Shown here: one piece after another, positions 49,230-59,011 of the stretch | How positions within the stretch are numbered: the first letter of the stretch is position 1 | Layout of the letters: each line of letters starts with the position of its first letter | DNA from: Candidatus Burkholderia humilis | GTDB taxonomy: Bacteria; Pseudomonadota; Gammaproteobacteria; Burkholderiales; Burkholderiaceae | Direction of reading: 5' to 3' | DNA: 64,000 bases | NCBI GenBank assembly: GCA_001184405.1 | Contig: LFMX01000013.1 | Location: forward strand, 1-64,000 | Translations under genes and position numbers: made by a program | The notes under the pieces: model-generated | Seen by the model: only the letters and a program-made list of their open reading frames with translations | Told to the model about the DNA's origin: nothing | Database searches by the model: none

Positions 49230-50027
49230 TTATTCCGCCTCGCCGCCCATTCCGCCGACGACCGCATGGAAACCGGCATCGACGTGAACGAGTTCCGCGC
49301 TCATGCCTGCCGACAGATCCGACAGCAGGAACGTCGCCACATTGCCGACTTGCTCGATCGTCACGTTGCGCTTGAGCGGCGCATTCTCTTCGACGAAGTT
49401 CAGAATCTTGCCGAAGCCCTTGATGCCGCTCGCCGCCAGCGTCTTGATGGGACCGGCCGAAATGGCGTTCACGCGCACGCCCTTCGCGCCGAGCGAGGGC
49501 GAAGCCGCCATATACCGCACGCTCGCTTCCAGCGATGCCTTGGCGAGACCCATCGTGTTGTAGTTCGGCACCGCGCGTTCGGCGCCGAGATACGACAGCG
49601 TGAGCAGCGACGAGCCGTCTTTAAGCATCGGCAGCGCGGCTTTCGCGAGCGCGGGGAAGCTGTAAACCGAAATATCGTGCGCGATGCGGAAGTTCTCGCG
49701 CGTCATGCCGTTGAGGAAATCGCCAGCGATCGCTTCACGCGGCGCGAAGCCGATCGAATGCACGAGACCGTCGAGCGTATCCCAGCGTTCCTTGAGCGAG
49801 GTGAACAGCGATTCGATTTGCGCGTCGTCGGCGACATCGCACGGATAGACCATGTCGCTGCCGAATTCGGTGGCAAACTCGGTGATGCGCTCCTTGAAGC
49901 GCTCGCCGACATAGGTGAATGCCAGTTCCGCGCCTTCGCGCTTGCATGCCTGTGCGATGCCATAAGCAATCGAACGGTTCGACAGCAAGCCCGTCAGCAG
50001 AATTCGTTTTCCAGCGAGAAAGCTCAT
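49230..50027 (-). CDS. fabI: Enoyl-[acyl-carrier-protein] reductase (NADH) FabI
   Basis: 265 residues. It is a short-chain dehydrogenase-type fold with the divergent FabI nucleotide motif ([20 protein letters not shown]), [11 protein letters not shown] and the catalytic Tyr-x6-Lys in [14 protein letters not shown]. It performs the last reduction of each fatty acid elongation cycle. The C-terminal part ([18 protein letters not shown]) is intact. The gene is convergent with the preceding one and followed by their shared terminator. Confidence 0.96.
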   Translation of the reverse strand: MSFLAGKRILLTGLLSNRSIAYGIAQACKREGAELAFTYVGERFKERITEFATEFGSDMVYPCDVADDAQIESLFTSLKERWDTLDGLVHSIGFAPREAIAGDFLNGMTRENFRIAHDISVYSFPALAKAALPMLKDGSSLLTLSYLGAERAVPNYNTMGLAKASLEASVRYMAASPSLGAKGVRVNAISAGPIKTLAASGIKGFGKILNFVEENAPLKRNVTIEQVGNVATFLLSDLSAGMSAELVHVDAGFHAVVGGMGGEAE

Positions 50028-50200
50028 GAATGCTCCTTAGAAGTCAATGTGGCGCGGGCGCTTAGCCTGCGCGCTGAAGCCAGCCGGCGCGTGATTTGGG
50101 TAGAATTCTCTCACATTGCAAACGCCTGACTGGGCGCGTGCTTCGGCGCGAGATCGCACAAACCGGCGCAAGACAGCCCGTGGGCGCATAAAAGGGGCTT

Positions 50201-52024
50201 ATGACGGGGCGACTATCGGCGCGAGCGTGCGCTCGCCGCCTTCGCGCTGATCAGATCGGCCGCGTGGGACGCATCCGATGCCTTCGCGGTCTATGCCATC
50301 GCGCAATACGGCCAGCCGAAATATCCCGCCGATTTCAAGCATTTCGATTACATCAATCCCGACGCGCCGCGCGACGGCACCCTCGTGCTCGCGAACCCGA
50401 GCCGGCTGACGAGCTTCGACAAGTTCAATCCGTTCACGCTGCGCGGCAATCCCGCGCCCGGTTTGTCGATGATGTTCGAAAGCCTCACGACGGGCAGCCT
50501 GGACGAAGTATCGACCGCTTATGGATTGCTCGCCGACGACATCGATGTCGCGCCGGACGGTCTGTCGACCACATTCCACATCAATCCGAAAGCGCGCTTT
50601 TCCAACGGCGATCCGGTCACCGCCGAAGACGTGAAGTTCTCGTTCGAGACGCTCAAAAGTCCGCAGGCCGCGCCGCAGTTTTCCGTGTATTTCGGGCAGA
50701 TCGCGCGCGCGGTGATCGTCGATCCGTTGACCATTCGCTTCGAGTTCAAAGTGGCCACGCGCGAGATGCCGATTCTCGCGGGCGGCATTCCGGTGTTCGC
50801 GCGCAAGTGGGGCATGAAGCCCGACGGCACGCGCATTCCGTTCGATCAGATCGCGTTTCAGAAGCCGATCGGCAGCGGGCCGTATTTCATCGATCATTTC
50901 GATAACGGCCGCACGATCACCTACAAGCGCAATCCGGATTACTGGAGCTACGCGCTGCCGGTGCGCATCGGCACGATGAATTTTGCGCGTATCGACTACA
51001 AGCTGTATGGCGATCCGACCGAGCGGCTCGAAGCGTTCAAGGCGGGCGAGTATGACGTGCTCGTCGAAAATATCGCGCGTAGCTGGGTGTGGCGCGAGCT
51101 CGGCAAGCGTTTCGAAAGCGGCGAGCTCATCAAGCGCGAGTTTCCGCAGCACAACGGCACCGGCATGCAGGGCTTTTTCATGAACATGCGCCGGCCGCTG
51201 TTCAAGGATGTGCGCGTGCGCAAAGCACTCGATCTCGCGCTCGATTTCGAATGGCTCAACCGGCAACTGTTTTTCAATCAGTATCGCCGCATCGACAGTT
51301 TTTTCGTGAACACGGAGTTGCAGGCGAAGGGCAAGCCGAGCGAGGGCGAACTCGCGATTCTGAATCCGTTGAAGGCGCAACTCGATCCCGCCGTGTTCGG
51401 CGAGATGCCGCAGCAGCCCGATACGAATCCGCCCGGCTCCTTGCGCGCGAATCGCGCCGCTTGCTCGCGCAAGCGGGCTGGACGTATCGCGATGGCGCGT
51501 TGCGCAACGCCAAGGGCGAGCCGTTCGTCTTCGAGATTCTGGACGACACGGGCGCATCGATGGAACCAGCCGCGGCCGCGTTCGGTCGCAATCTGCAAAA
51601 GCTCGGCATCACGATGAACTTTCGCACCGTTGATTTCGCGCTGATCCAAAAGCGTTTCGACGCGTTCGATTTCGACATGACGAGCATGCGCATGCCCGAC
51701 GTGCAGATCCCCGGCACCGAGCAGATTTCGCGCTTCGGCAGCAAGTCCGCCGACGAACAAGGCTCCGACAATCTCGCGGGCGTGAAGTCGAAAGCCATCG
51801 ATGCGATCCTGCAGAAAGTCGTGTCCGCGCAGACGCGCGAAGCGCTTGTCGATTCCACGCACGCGCTCGATCGCGTGCTGATGAATGGCTACTATGTCAT
51901 GCCGCACTGGTATTCGGCGACGCATCGCGTGGCGTATCGCAACACGCTGGGCTATCCGGCCACGTTGCCGCTGTATTACACGGCGGCCGGCTGGATTGTC
52001 GAGACGTGGTGGGTCAAACATTGA
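50201..52024 (+). pseudogene. yejA: YejA-type peptide-binding protein of an ABC importer, two frameshifts
   Basis: The ATG at 50201 starts a signal peptide (MTGRLSARA), but the expected rest (LAAFALI and AVYAIAQYGQPKYPADFKHF) is in another frame, so an indel lies near 50225. The long SBP_bac_5 body (LANPSRLTSFDKFNPFTLRG, GSGPYFIDHFDNGRTITYKR, NGTGMQGFFMNMRRPLFKDV) then runs to about 51445. A second frameshift follows, with the rest (AQAGWTYRDGALRNAKGEPF to AAGWIVETWWVKH) in a third frame. It would have captured oligopeptides in the periplasm. Confidence 0.86.
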
Positions 52025-52040
52025 CGAGGTGACGCGTACC

Positions 52041-53086
52041 ATGTGGAGCTACATCCTCAAACGCATCCTGCTGATGATCCCGACACTCATCGGCGTGCTG
52101 ACGCTCACGTTCGTCGTGATCCAGTTCGTGCCGGGCGGTCCGGTCGAGCAGGCCGTGCACGATCTTCGGCGCGGACAGACCGAAGGCAGCGGGGGCGGCT
52201 TCGGCCTGCGCACGCATACGGGCGTTGATGCACAGCAAGTCGCGCAGTTGAAAGCGCTATACGGTTTCGACAAACACCGCCGCTGCAACGCTATGTGCTG
52301 ATGCTTGGCAGGTTCGCGCGCTTCGATCTCGGCGAGAGTTATTTCAGGTATCAGAGCATCTGGTCGCTGATCGTATCGAAGCTGCCGGTGTCGATCAGTA
52401 TCGGCTTATGGACGTTCCTGCTCACGTATCTGATTTCGGTGCCGCTCGGCATTGCGAAGGCCGTGAAAAACGGCTCGAAGTTCGATGTCGCGACGAGTCT
52501 CATCGTGCTGATCGGTTTTGCGATTCCCGGCTTCGTGCTCGGCGTGCTGCTGCTCGTGCTGTTCGGCGGCGGTTCGTTCTGGCAACTGTTTCCGCTGCGC
52601 AATCTCACGTCCGACAACTGGGCGACGCTCACGCTCGGCGGCAAGATTCTCGATTATCTGTGGCATATCACCTTGCCGATCGTGGCGTCGGTGGTGGGCA
52701 GCTTCGCCATCGTCACGATGCTCACGAAGAACGCGTTCCTTGATGAAATCCGCAAGCAGTACGTGCTGACCGCGTGCGCCAAAGGCTTGAGCGAGCGGCG
52801 CGTGCTGTGGAAGCACGTGTTCCGTAACGCGCTCTTGCCGCTGATCGTCGGTTTTCCGGCGGCGTTCATCGGCGCGTTTTTTACAGGCAGTCTCCTGATC
52901 GAAATGCTCTTTTCGCTCGATGGCCTCGGCCTGCTGTCCTACGAATCCGTCGTGCGGCGCGACTATCCGGTCGTGCTCGGCACGCTGTATCTCTTCACGC
53001 TGATCGGCCTTCTGACGAAGCTCATCTCGGACCTGTGCTACGTCTGGGTCGATCCGCGCATTCAATTCGAGCAACTGGAGCGCTGA
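52041..53086 (+). pseudogene. yejB: YejB-type ABC permease, one frameshift
   Basis: The ATG at 52041 starts MWSYILKRILLMIPTLIGVL and continues to LKALYGFDK at about 52272. There the frame is lost: the expected [19 protein letters not shown] follows in another frame. From there the permease is open to 53086, including the EAA-type loop ([20 protein letters not shown]). One 1-2 base indel thus separates the first periplasmic loop from the remaining helices. Inner-membrane component of the same importer as yejA. Confidence 0.86.
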
Positions 53087-53088
53087 CT

Positions 53089-54161
53089 TTGAATCGAGCC
53101 GCATCGTCGCGCCGCGCCGCGACCGCCACCGATGGAAAGCCGTTGTGCTTCGAAGCGTCCGTTTCGCCGGGGTGGCGCGTGTGGCTGCACTTCAGGCGCA
53201 ATCGCCTCGGCTACTGGAGTTTCGTGATTTTCGTGGTGGCGTTCGTCATCAGTCTGGCCGGGCCGCTGTGGTCGAACGACAAGCCGATCGTCGTGCGATA
53301 CCAAGGCCAGTTGTACTTTCCGCTCGTGAAGACATACGCCGAAACGACCTTCGGCGGCGACTTTCCGACACCTGCGGATTATCTCGATCCTTTCGTGCGC
53401 GATCGCTTCAGCGCGCCGGGCAACTTCGCGCTTTATCCGCCGAATCACTATTACTACGACCCGCTGAATTACTTTTCGAAGGCGTCGAATCCGGCGCCGC
53501 CATCGCGTGAAAACTGGCTCGGGACGGACGATCGCGGACGCGATGTCTTCGCACGGCTCGTCTACGGCTTTCGCGTGTCGGTGCTGTTCGCGCTCGTGCT
53601 GACGGCGATCGGCACCGTCCTCGGTGTCGTCGCGGGCGCGGTGCAGGGCTACTTCGGCGGACGTGTCGATATCACCGGGCAGCGGCTGATCGAAATTTGG
53701 AGCGCAATGCCGGAGCTGTATCTGTTGATTATCTTCGCGTCGATTTTTGAACCGAGCCTTGTCCTATTAATAGTGTTTTTGTCGTTGTTCGGCTGGATTG
53801 GTTTGTCGGATTACGTGCGCGCCGCCCGCCAGATGATCTGTCGAACTGGCAGATCATCTGGCGGCACGTGCTGCCCAATAGCCTCACGCCCGTCATCACC
53901 TTCCTGCCGTTTCGCATGAGCGGCGCGATTCTCGCACTGACGAGCCTCGATTTTCTTGGTCTCGGCGTGCCGTCGCCGACGCCATCGCTCGGTGAATTGC
54001 TCGCGCAAGGCAAGGCGAATCTCGACGCGTGGTGGATTTCGCTCTCTACGTTCGGCGTGCTCGTCGCCACGTTGCTGCTGCTCACCTTCATGGGCGATGC
54101 GTTGCGCAACGCGCTCGACACGCGTATCGCCGATGCGGTGAAAGCCGGAGGCGGCCAATGA
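53089..54161 (+). pseudogene. yejE: YejE-type ABC permease with deletion and frameshift in the EAA loop
   Basis: A TTG at 53089, just after the yejB stop, gives NRAASSRRAATATDG; the permease runs normally through NYFSKASNPAPPSRENWLG and WIGLSDYVRAAR to about 53829. The coupling (EAA) loop is then disrupted: roughly 15-20 expected residues are missing and the frame shifts, with SNWQIIWRHVLPNSLTPVIT resuming in another frame to 54161. A 15-bp perfect inverted repeat sits at the scar. This loop normally contacts the ATPase, so the permease cannot work. Confidence 0.86.
53826..53864. repeat. 15-bp perfect inverted repeat at the yejE lesion
   Basis: CCGCCAGATGATCTG (53826-53840) and CAGATCATCTGGCGG (53850-53864) are exact reverse complements around TCGAACTGG. 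The right arm is ordinary yejE coding sequence (codons for QIIWR); the left arm is foreign to the gene and looks like a templated copy of it. Confidence 0.93.
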
Positions 54162-55545
54162 CCGAGCCGTTACTGTCGATCAAAGACCTGCGCGTGCGCT
54201 TCGGCGACACGCTCGCCGTCGATGGCGTGAATCTCGACATCCGCGCGGGCGAGCGCGTGGCGCTGGTCGGCGAATCGGGATCGGGCAAGAGCGTGACCGC
54301 GCTGTCGATCTTGCGCCTCGTGCGCGACGCCGTTGCGCTGTTGGCGCGCACGGGCATTACGGAGCCGGAGCGGCGGGTGGACAGCTATCCGCATCAGTTA
54401 TCGGGCGGACAGCGGCAGCGCGTGATGATCGCGATGGCGCTCGCGTGCCGTCCGCGCCTTCTGCTCGCCGACGAACCGACGACCGCGCTCGATGTCACGA
54501 TCCGCACGCAGATCGTCGAACTCCTGCTCGAACTTCAGCGCGATGAAGCTGAGAAGTGCGGCATGGCCGTGCTGCTGATCACGCACGATCTGAATCTGGT
54601 GCGGCGCTTCGCCGAGCGCGTAGCGGTAATGGAGAAGGGCGCGCTGGTCGAAAGCAATACGACCAGCGATTTTCGCCTCGTCCCAGCATCCGTACACGCA
54701 GCGCCTGTTGGTGAGCAAGCCGAAGCGCAGCGTGCTGCCAGTGCTGCCGATCGCACCGACGCTGCTCGACGCCGAGCAAATCTCCGTCGACTACCCGACG
54801 CGGCTTTCCGGAGTGTCCGGCTGGTTCCGGCGCGGCCACTTCAAGGCCGTCGATGACGTTACGCTGTCCGTGCGGCAGGGCGAGACGCTGGGCATCGTCG
54901 GAGAATCGGGTTCGGGAAAATCGACGCTCGCGATGGCGCTGCTCGGCCTGTAGCGCATGTCGACCGGCAAGGTGCAGTTTCAGGGCCGCGCGCTTGACGA
55001 TTTTCGCGGACGCGAAAAAACGGTGCTGCGCTCGAATTTGCAAGTGGTGTTTCAGGACCCGTTCAGCTCGCTATCGCCGCGGCAGACGGTGGAGCGGATC
55101 GTCGGGGAGGGGCTGGCGCTGCATCGCCCGGAAATGGATGCCGCCGCGCGTCAGGCGAAGGTGATTGCCGTGTTGTGCGAAGTCGGCATGGATCGCACGG
55201 CGCTGCCGCTTTATCCGCATGAGTTTTCCGGCGGACAGCGGCAACGCATTGCCATTGCGCGCGCTGGTGCTGGAACCGAGCATTCTGATTCTCGATGAAC
55301 CGACGAGCGCGCTGGATGTATCGATCCAGGCTCAAGTTCTGTCCCTATTGGCCGATATTCAGAAGAAGCACAACCTGGGATACGTCTTTATCAGCCACGA
55401 CTTGCAAGTGATCGGCGCAATGGCGCACCGTGTCGCGGTGGTGAGAAATGGAATTGTCGTGGAGTCAGGCGACGTGGAGAAGATTTTTGCGAACCCCTCT
55501 GACGATTACACAAGAAAGCTTCTGGCGGCAGCACTGGAATCCTAA
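54158..55545 (+). pseudogene. yejF: YejF-type duplicated ABC ATPase with at least four lesions
   Basis: The ATG overlaps the yejE stop (ATGA). The first ATPase half has Walker A GESGSGKS, but at about 54330 (RLVRDA joined to VALLARTG) about 60 residues carrying the Q-loop are deleted in frame. Signature LSGGQRQR and Walker [13 protein letters not shown] remain. A frameshift near 54670, a TAG at 54951-54953 (after [20 protein letters not shown]), and a 2-base loss in a GC run near 55258 (before LVLEPSILILDEPTSALD) break the second half. It would have powered peptide import. Confidence 0.87.
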
Positions 55546-55691
55546 AAATCTTTCTTTTGTTTAATTGGGTGACCGTCTCCATTGTATTTTTCTATTTCTT
55601 TTGACAGTTAAATATTTTGTGGCTAGTATCCCTCGAAACTTTCACGTATCTCACTGATTTATCAGTCTTTAATTGTAAAACCTACCGACCG

Positions 55692-56345
55692 ATGCAGCCA
55701 CTAACGATGACTCAGACATGCGCGCGGGCGGCCGCCAGGATGTTGATCGGTCTTCTGATGACAACCACTTCTGCGGCGTTCGCCGACGAAGTCAGCAGTA
55801 ACAGCCAGAATAGCTACACTTATAAATCCGGCGATGTGACCATCACGACGTCGGACGTCTCCAGTGCCCCGAGCGGCGCGAAATCTTTCCTCTTCGGCGT
55901 GGCGAGCAAAGCAGGCGATGTGGTCGTCGGCGCGCTCAACATGATCGGCGTGCGCTATCGCTGGGGCGGCAATACGCCGGATTCCGGTCTCGATTGCAGC
56001 GGCTTCGTCCGCTACGTCTTCCAGGACACGCTCGGCATGACTTTGCCGCGCCGCGCCGAGGAAATGAGCCGCGTCGGCGAGAAGGTCACCGTGAGTGATC
56101 TGAAACCGGGCGACCTCGTGTTCTTCAACACGATGCGCCGCTCGTTCTCGCACGTCGGCATCTATATCGGCGACAACAAGTTCGTGCATTCGCCCTCGAC
56201 CGGCAGCACCATCCGCGTCGACGAGATGGATGACGGCTATTGGGAAAAGCGCTTTACGGGCGCGCGTCGTATCGAGAACGCACAGTTCAACGACGGTAGC
56301 GACCTCCGCCAGCGCGTGAGCGCACCGATCGGCGCAAGCAACTAA
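55692..56345 (+). CDS. NlpC/P60 cell-wall peptidase, secreted
   Basis: 217 residues from the ATG at 55692 (MQPLTMTQTCARAAARMLIG); a second ATG at 55707 is equally possible, and neither has a strong ribosome site. A signal peptide ends near SAAFA. The NlpC/P60 domain has catalytic Cys in LDCSGFVRYVFQ, His in SFSHVGIYIGD and the third polar residue in FVHSPSTG. It should cut the gamma-D-Glu-diaminopimelate bond in peptidoglycan. Intact, unlike the preceding operon, and followed by a terminator. Confidence 0.9.
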   Translation: MQPLTMTQTCARAAARMLIGLLMTTTSAAFADEVSSNSQNSYTYKSGDVTITTSDVSSAPSGAKSFLFGVASKAGDVVVGALNMIGVRYRWGGNTPDSGLDCSGFVRYVFQDTLGMTLPRRAEEMSRVGEKVTVSDLKPGDLVFFNTMRRSFSHVGIYIGDNKFVHSPSTGSTIRVDEMDDGYWEKRFTGARRIENAQFNDGSDLRQRVSAPIGASN

Positions 56346-56362
56346 GCCAGTCGCTTCGAACG

Positions 56363-56395
56363 AAAAGCCTGCCTCCTCTGGGACGCGGGCTTTTT
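56363..56395 (+). terminator. Intrinsic terminator after the NlpC/P60 gene
   Basis: AAAAGCCTGC pairs with GCGGGCTTTT (one wobble) around a CTCCTCTGGGAC loop, ending in TTTTT. Confidence 0.78.
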
Positions 56396-56465
56396 GCATT
56401 TCTGGTCGCGTTTTCGGCTGCCGATGCGCAGTGAAAAAGTCAATCGCTCCAATCGGAAAGCCTCA

Positions 56466-56494
56466 TTGCACGCGCCCTTAAAAGCCGTTATAGT
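56466..56494 (+). promoter_or_regulatory. Sigma70 promoter upstream of the leuA leader
   Basis: TTGCAC (56466-56471), a 17-base spacer and TATAGT (56489-56494). With usual spacing the transcript would begin at about 56500-56502, which is the ATG of the leader ORF, so the leader mRNA would have little or no 5' UTR. Confidence 0.7.
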
Positions 56495-56500
56495 TTTTAA

Positions 56501-56578
56501 ATGAACTTTTTCTCGTTCCCCTTCTCGCTGTTCCCGGCTGGTGCGTATCTAGGCGCACTATCGCTACTAGCGCGCTAA
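56501..56578 (+). CDS. Candidate leucine leader peptide upstream of leuA
   Basis: A 25-codon ORF: MNFFSFPFSLFPAGAYLGAL then SLLAR and TAA. Four of its five leucines are the rare CTA codon and all four fall in the last nine codons, the layout of a leucine-sensing attenuator peptide. It ends 141 bases before leuA and starts at the predicted transcription start, so it may be translated from a leaderless mRNA. A clear terminator/antiterminator pair with a T-run is not obvious in 56579-56719, so the mechanism is uncertain. Confidence 0.6.
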   Translation: MNFFSFPFSLFPAGAYLGALSLLAR

Positions 56579-56719
56579 TTCTTCACGCCTCCCGTCTGCT
56601 CGTCTCAATATTTGGTTTTCGACGCCAGCGGTGGCGCGAACACCCTAATTCCCTTTTGTTCTATCGTTTCCATATCTCGATTTTCCAATAATCGATAAAT
56701 CTCCCCACTGGAGCCCAAC

Positions 56720-58264
56720 ATGGCAGCAGACAAGTTGATCATTTTCGACACGACCTTGCGCGATGGCGAGCAGTCCCCCGGCGCGTCGATGACGAAGGAA
56801 GAGAAAATCCGCATCGCGAAGCAGCTGGAACGCATGAAAGTCGACGTGATCGAAGCGGGCTTCGCTGCCAGCTCGAACGGCGATTTCGACGCGATCAACA
56901 CCATCGCGTCGCTCGTGAAGGACAGCATGGTCTGCTCGCTCACCCGCGCGAACGACAAGGACATCCAGCGCGCCGCCGACGCGCTCAAGCCCGCCAGCCA
57001 GTTCCGCATCCACACGTTCATCGCGACTTCCGCGCTGCATATGGAGAAGAAGCTGCGCATGACGCCGGAACAGGTCTACGAACAGGCGCGTCTCGCGGTG
57101 CGTTTCGCACGCAAGTTCACCGATGACGTCGAGTTCTCGCCGGAAGACGGCAGCCGCTCGGACATCGACTTTTTGCGCCGCGTGCTCGAAGGCGTGATCG
57201 CGGAAGGCGCGCGCACGATCAATATCACCGATACGGTCGGCTACGGCATTCCGGAACATTACGGCAATCTCGTGAAGACGCTGCGCGAACGTGTGCCGAA
57301 TTCGGATAAGGCGATCTGGTCCGTGCACTGCCACGACGACCTCGGCCTCGCGGTCGCGAACTCGCTCGCAGGCGTGCAGATCGGCGGCGCGCGTCAGGTG
57401 GAATGCACGATCAACGGTCTGGGCGAGCGCGCGGGCAATACGTCGCTCGAAGAAATCGTCATGTCGGTGAAGGCGCGCAAAGATTACTTCGGCCTCGACG
57501 TGGGCATTGATACGACGCAGATCGTGCCGACGTCCAAGCTCGTGTCCCAGATCACCGGCTTCGTCGTGCAGCCGAACAAGGCGGTTGTCGGCGCGAACGC
57601 GTTTGCGCACGCGTCGGGCATCCATCAGGACGGCGTGCTGAAGGCGCGTGACACGTACGAAATCATGCGCCCGGAAGACGTGGGCTGGAGCGCGAACAAG
57701 ATCGTGCTCGGCAAATTGTCGGGCCGTAACGCGTTCAAGCAGCGTCTGGAAGAACTCGGCGTGACGCTCGAATCCGAAGCCGATGTGGACGCGGCGTTCG
57801 CGCGCTTCAAGGATCTCGCGGACCGCAAGGCCGAAATCTTCGATGAAGACATCATGCAGATTGTCTCCGAGGAATCGGCGGAAGCGCAGGCGAAGGAGCA
57901 CTTCCGTTTCGTATCGATGAAGCAGCACTCCGAAACCGGTGAGCAGCCGCAAGCCAAGGTCGTGTTCGCGGTCGAAGGCGCGGAAGTGACGGGCGAAGCG
58001 CGCGGCAACGGTCCGGTCGATGCCACGCTGCACGCGATCGAATCGAAGGTGGAAAGCGGCGCGGAACTCGTGCTGTATTCGGTCAACGCGATCACCACCG
58101 GCACGCAGGCGCAGGGCGAAGTCACGGTGCGTCTGTCGAAGAGCGGGCGGATCGTGAACGGCGTGGGCACGGATCCGGACATCGTGGCGGCATCGGCGAA
58201 GGCGTATATCGCGGCGCTGAACAAGCTGCATTCGAAGGTCGAAAAGCTCAATCCGCAGCTTTGA
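56720..58264 (+). CDS. leuA: 2-Isopropylmalate synthase
   Basis: 514 residues, full length. The catalytic TIM barrel has [15 protein letters not shown] and the metal-binding [17 protein letters not shown], with the family motif [13 protein letters not shown]. The C-terminal LeuA regulatory domain (about 395-510, leucine feedback) is present. It condenses acetyl-CoA with 2-ketoisovalerate, the first committed step to leucine. The start ATGGCAGCAGAC follows a GGAG site. Preceded by a candidate leader peptide. Confidence 0.97.
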   Translation: MAADKLIIFDTTLRDGEQSPGASMTKEEKIRIAKQLERMKVDVIEAGFAASSNGDFDAINTIASLVKDSMVCSLTRANDKDIQRAADALKPASQFRIHTFIATSALHMEKKLRMTPEQVYEQARLAVRFARKFTDDVEFSPEDGSRSDIDFLRRVLEGVIAEGARTINITDTVGYGIPEHYGNLVKTLRERVPNSDKAIWSVHCHDDLGLAVANSLAGVQIGGARQVECTINGLGERAGNTSLEEIVMSVKARKDYFGLDVGIDTTQIVPTSKLVSQITGFVVQPNKAVVGANAFAHASGIHQDGVLKARDTYEIMRPEDVGWSANKIVLGKLSGRNAFKQRLEELGVTLESEADVDAAFARFKDLADRKAEIFDEDIMQIVSEESAEAQAKEHFRFVSMKQHSETGEQPQAKVVFAVEGAEVTGEARGNGPVDATLHAIESKVESGAELVLYSVNAITTGTQAQGEVTVRLSKSGRIVNGVGTDPDIVAASAKAYIAALNKLHSKVEKLNPQL

Positions 58265-58284
58265 TTTTCTAATCGGCTTCAATG

Positions 58285-58326
58285 AAAAGCCCTCGCTTCT
58301 GTTCGACGGAAGCGAGGGCTTTTTTC
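58285..58326. terminator. Intrinsic terminator after leuA
   Basis: AAAAGCCCTCGCTTC-TGTTCGACG-GAAGCGAGGGCTTTTTT, a perfect 15-bp stem. It lies between leuA and a convergent lipoprotein gene and can terminate both. Confidence 0.93.
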
Positions 58327-58339
58327 ATGCGCGAGGCGC

Positions 58340-58855
58340 TTAGAACATATTGCGCCGGTCGGGATCATGCAGCGGATCGGGGGTTTTCTGCGTGAGACGC
58401 AGCACGCCGGAATCGTCGAAATAGAAGTTGTACATCATGTACCAGATGTTCGCCTCCATGTACCGATACGTCCAGACTTTGCGCTTCATCAGCGGAAAGT
58501 AGGACGTTTCGACCGGACGCCCGAAATTCACGAGCACGTCCTTCTTGGTCCACGTGCCGATCTGCGCCTTGTAGAACTCGTTGTCGTCGAGCACTTGTCG
58601 AAGGCTCACGACTTTGCCGGAGGCGTCGACATCGGCGGCGGTGGTGAATTCGCCGAGCGGTTGCGTCGGCCACATCAGGCGCTTGCCGCCGTCGGGCAGA
58701 TCGTAGACTTCGCGCGGGGGGCCAAGCCGTACCGTCAGCGCCGATGCATCCGCGCCCGGTTGGACGGCCGTCCACGGTTGCGCGCAGGCCGTGAGCAGTA
58801 AGGCGGCGCTGACGCCTGCAAGCGCGCCGCGCAGGCGATTAAGTTTGTACGGCAT
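58340..58855 (-). CDS. Lipoprotein of unknown function
   Basis: 171 residues from the ATG at 58855 (MPYKLNRLRGALAGVSAALL) with lipobox LLTAC. The mature part has the pattern LGPPREVYDLPDGGKRLMWP and VNFGRPVETSYFPLMKRKVW, reminiscent of SmpA/BamE-like small lipoproteins but without certain assignment. Convergent with leuA. No lesion seen. Confidence 0.82.
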   Translation of the reverse strand: MPYKLNRLRGALAGVSAALLLTACAQPWTAVQPGADASALTVRLGPPREVYDLPDGGKRLMWPTQPLGEFTTAADVDASGKVVSLRQVLDDNEFYKAQIGTWTKKDVLVNFGRPVETSYFPLMKRKVWTYRYMEANIWYMMYNFYFDDSGVLRLTQKTPDPLHDPDRRNMF

Positions 58856-59011
58856 GGCAGCCTCCACGTGCTGAATTGTTCGTTGTTTGCTGTGATTTTG
58901 ACACGCGCACGCGGCAAAACATTCGCCGCAGCGAAGCGAGATTCGCGCCGTCGTGTCGCGCACGGCGCGCCGAGCGGCTATGATCCGCGCTTTCTCTGAC
59001 TGAAATTTCCG

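Noticed and set aside
56645-58282. 545-codon minus-strand open frame opposite leuA
   Set aside because: Shadow of leuA codon usage; no recognisable motif, no ribosome site.
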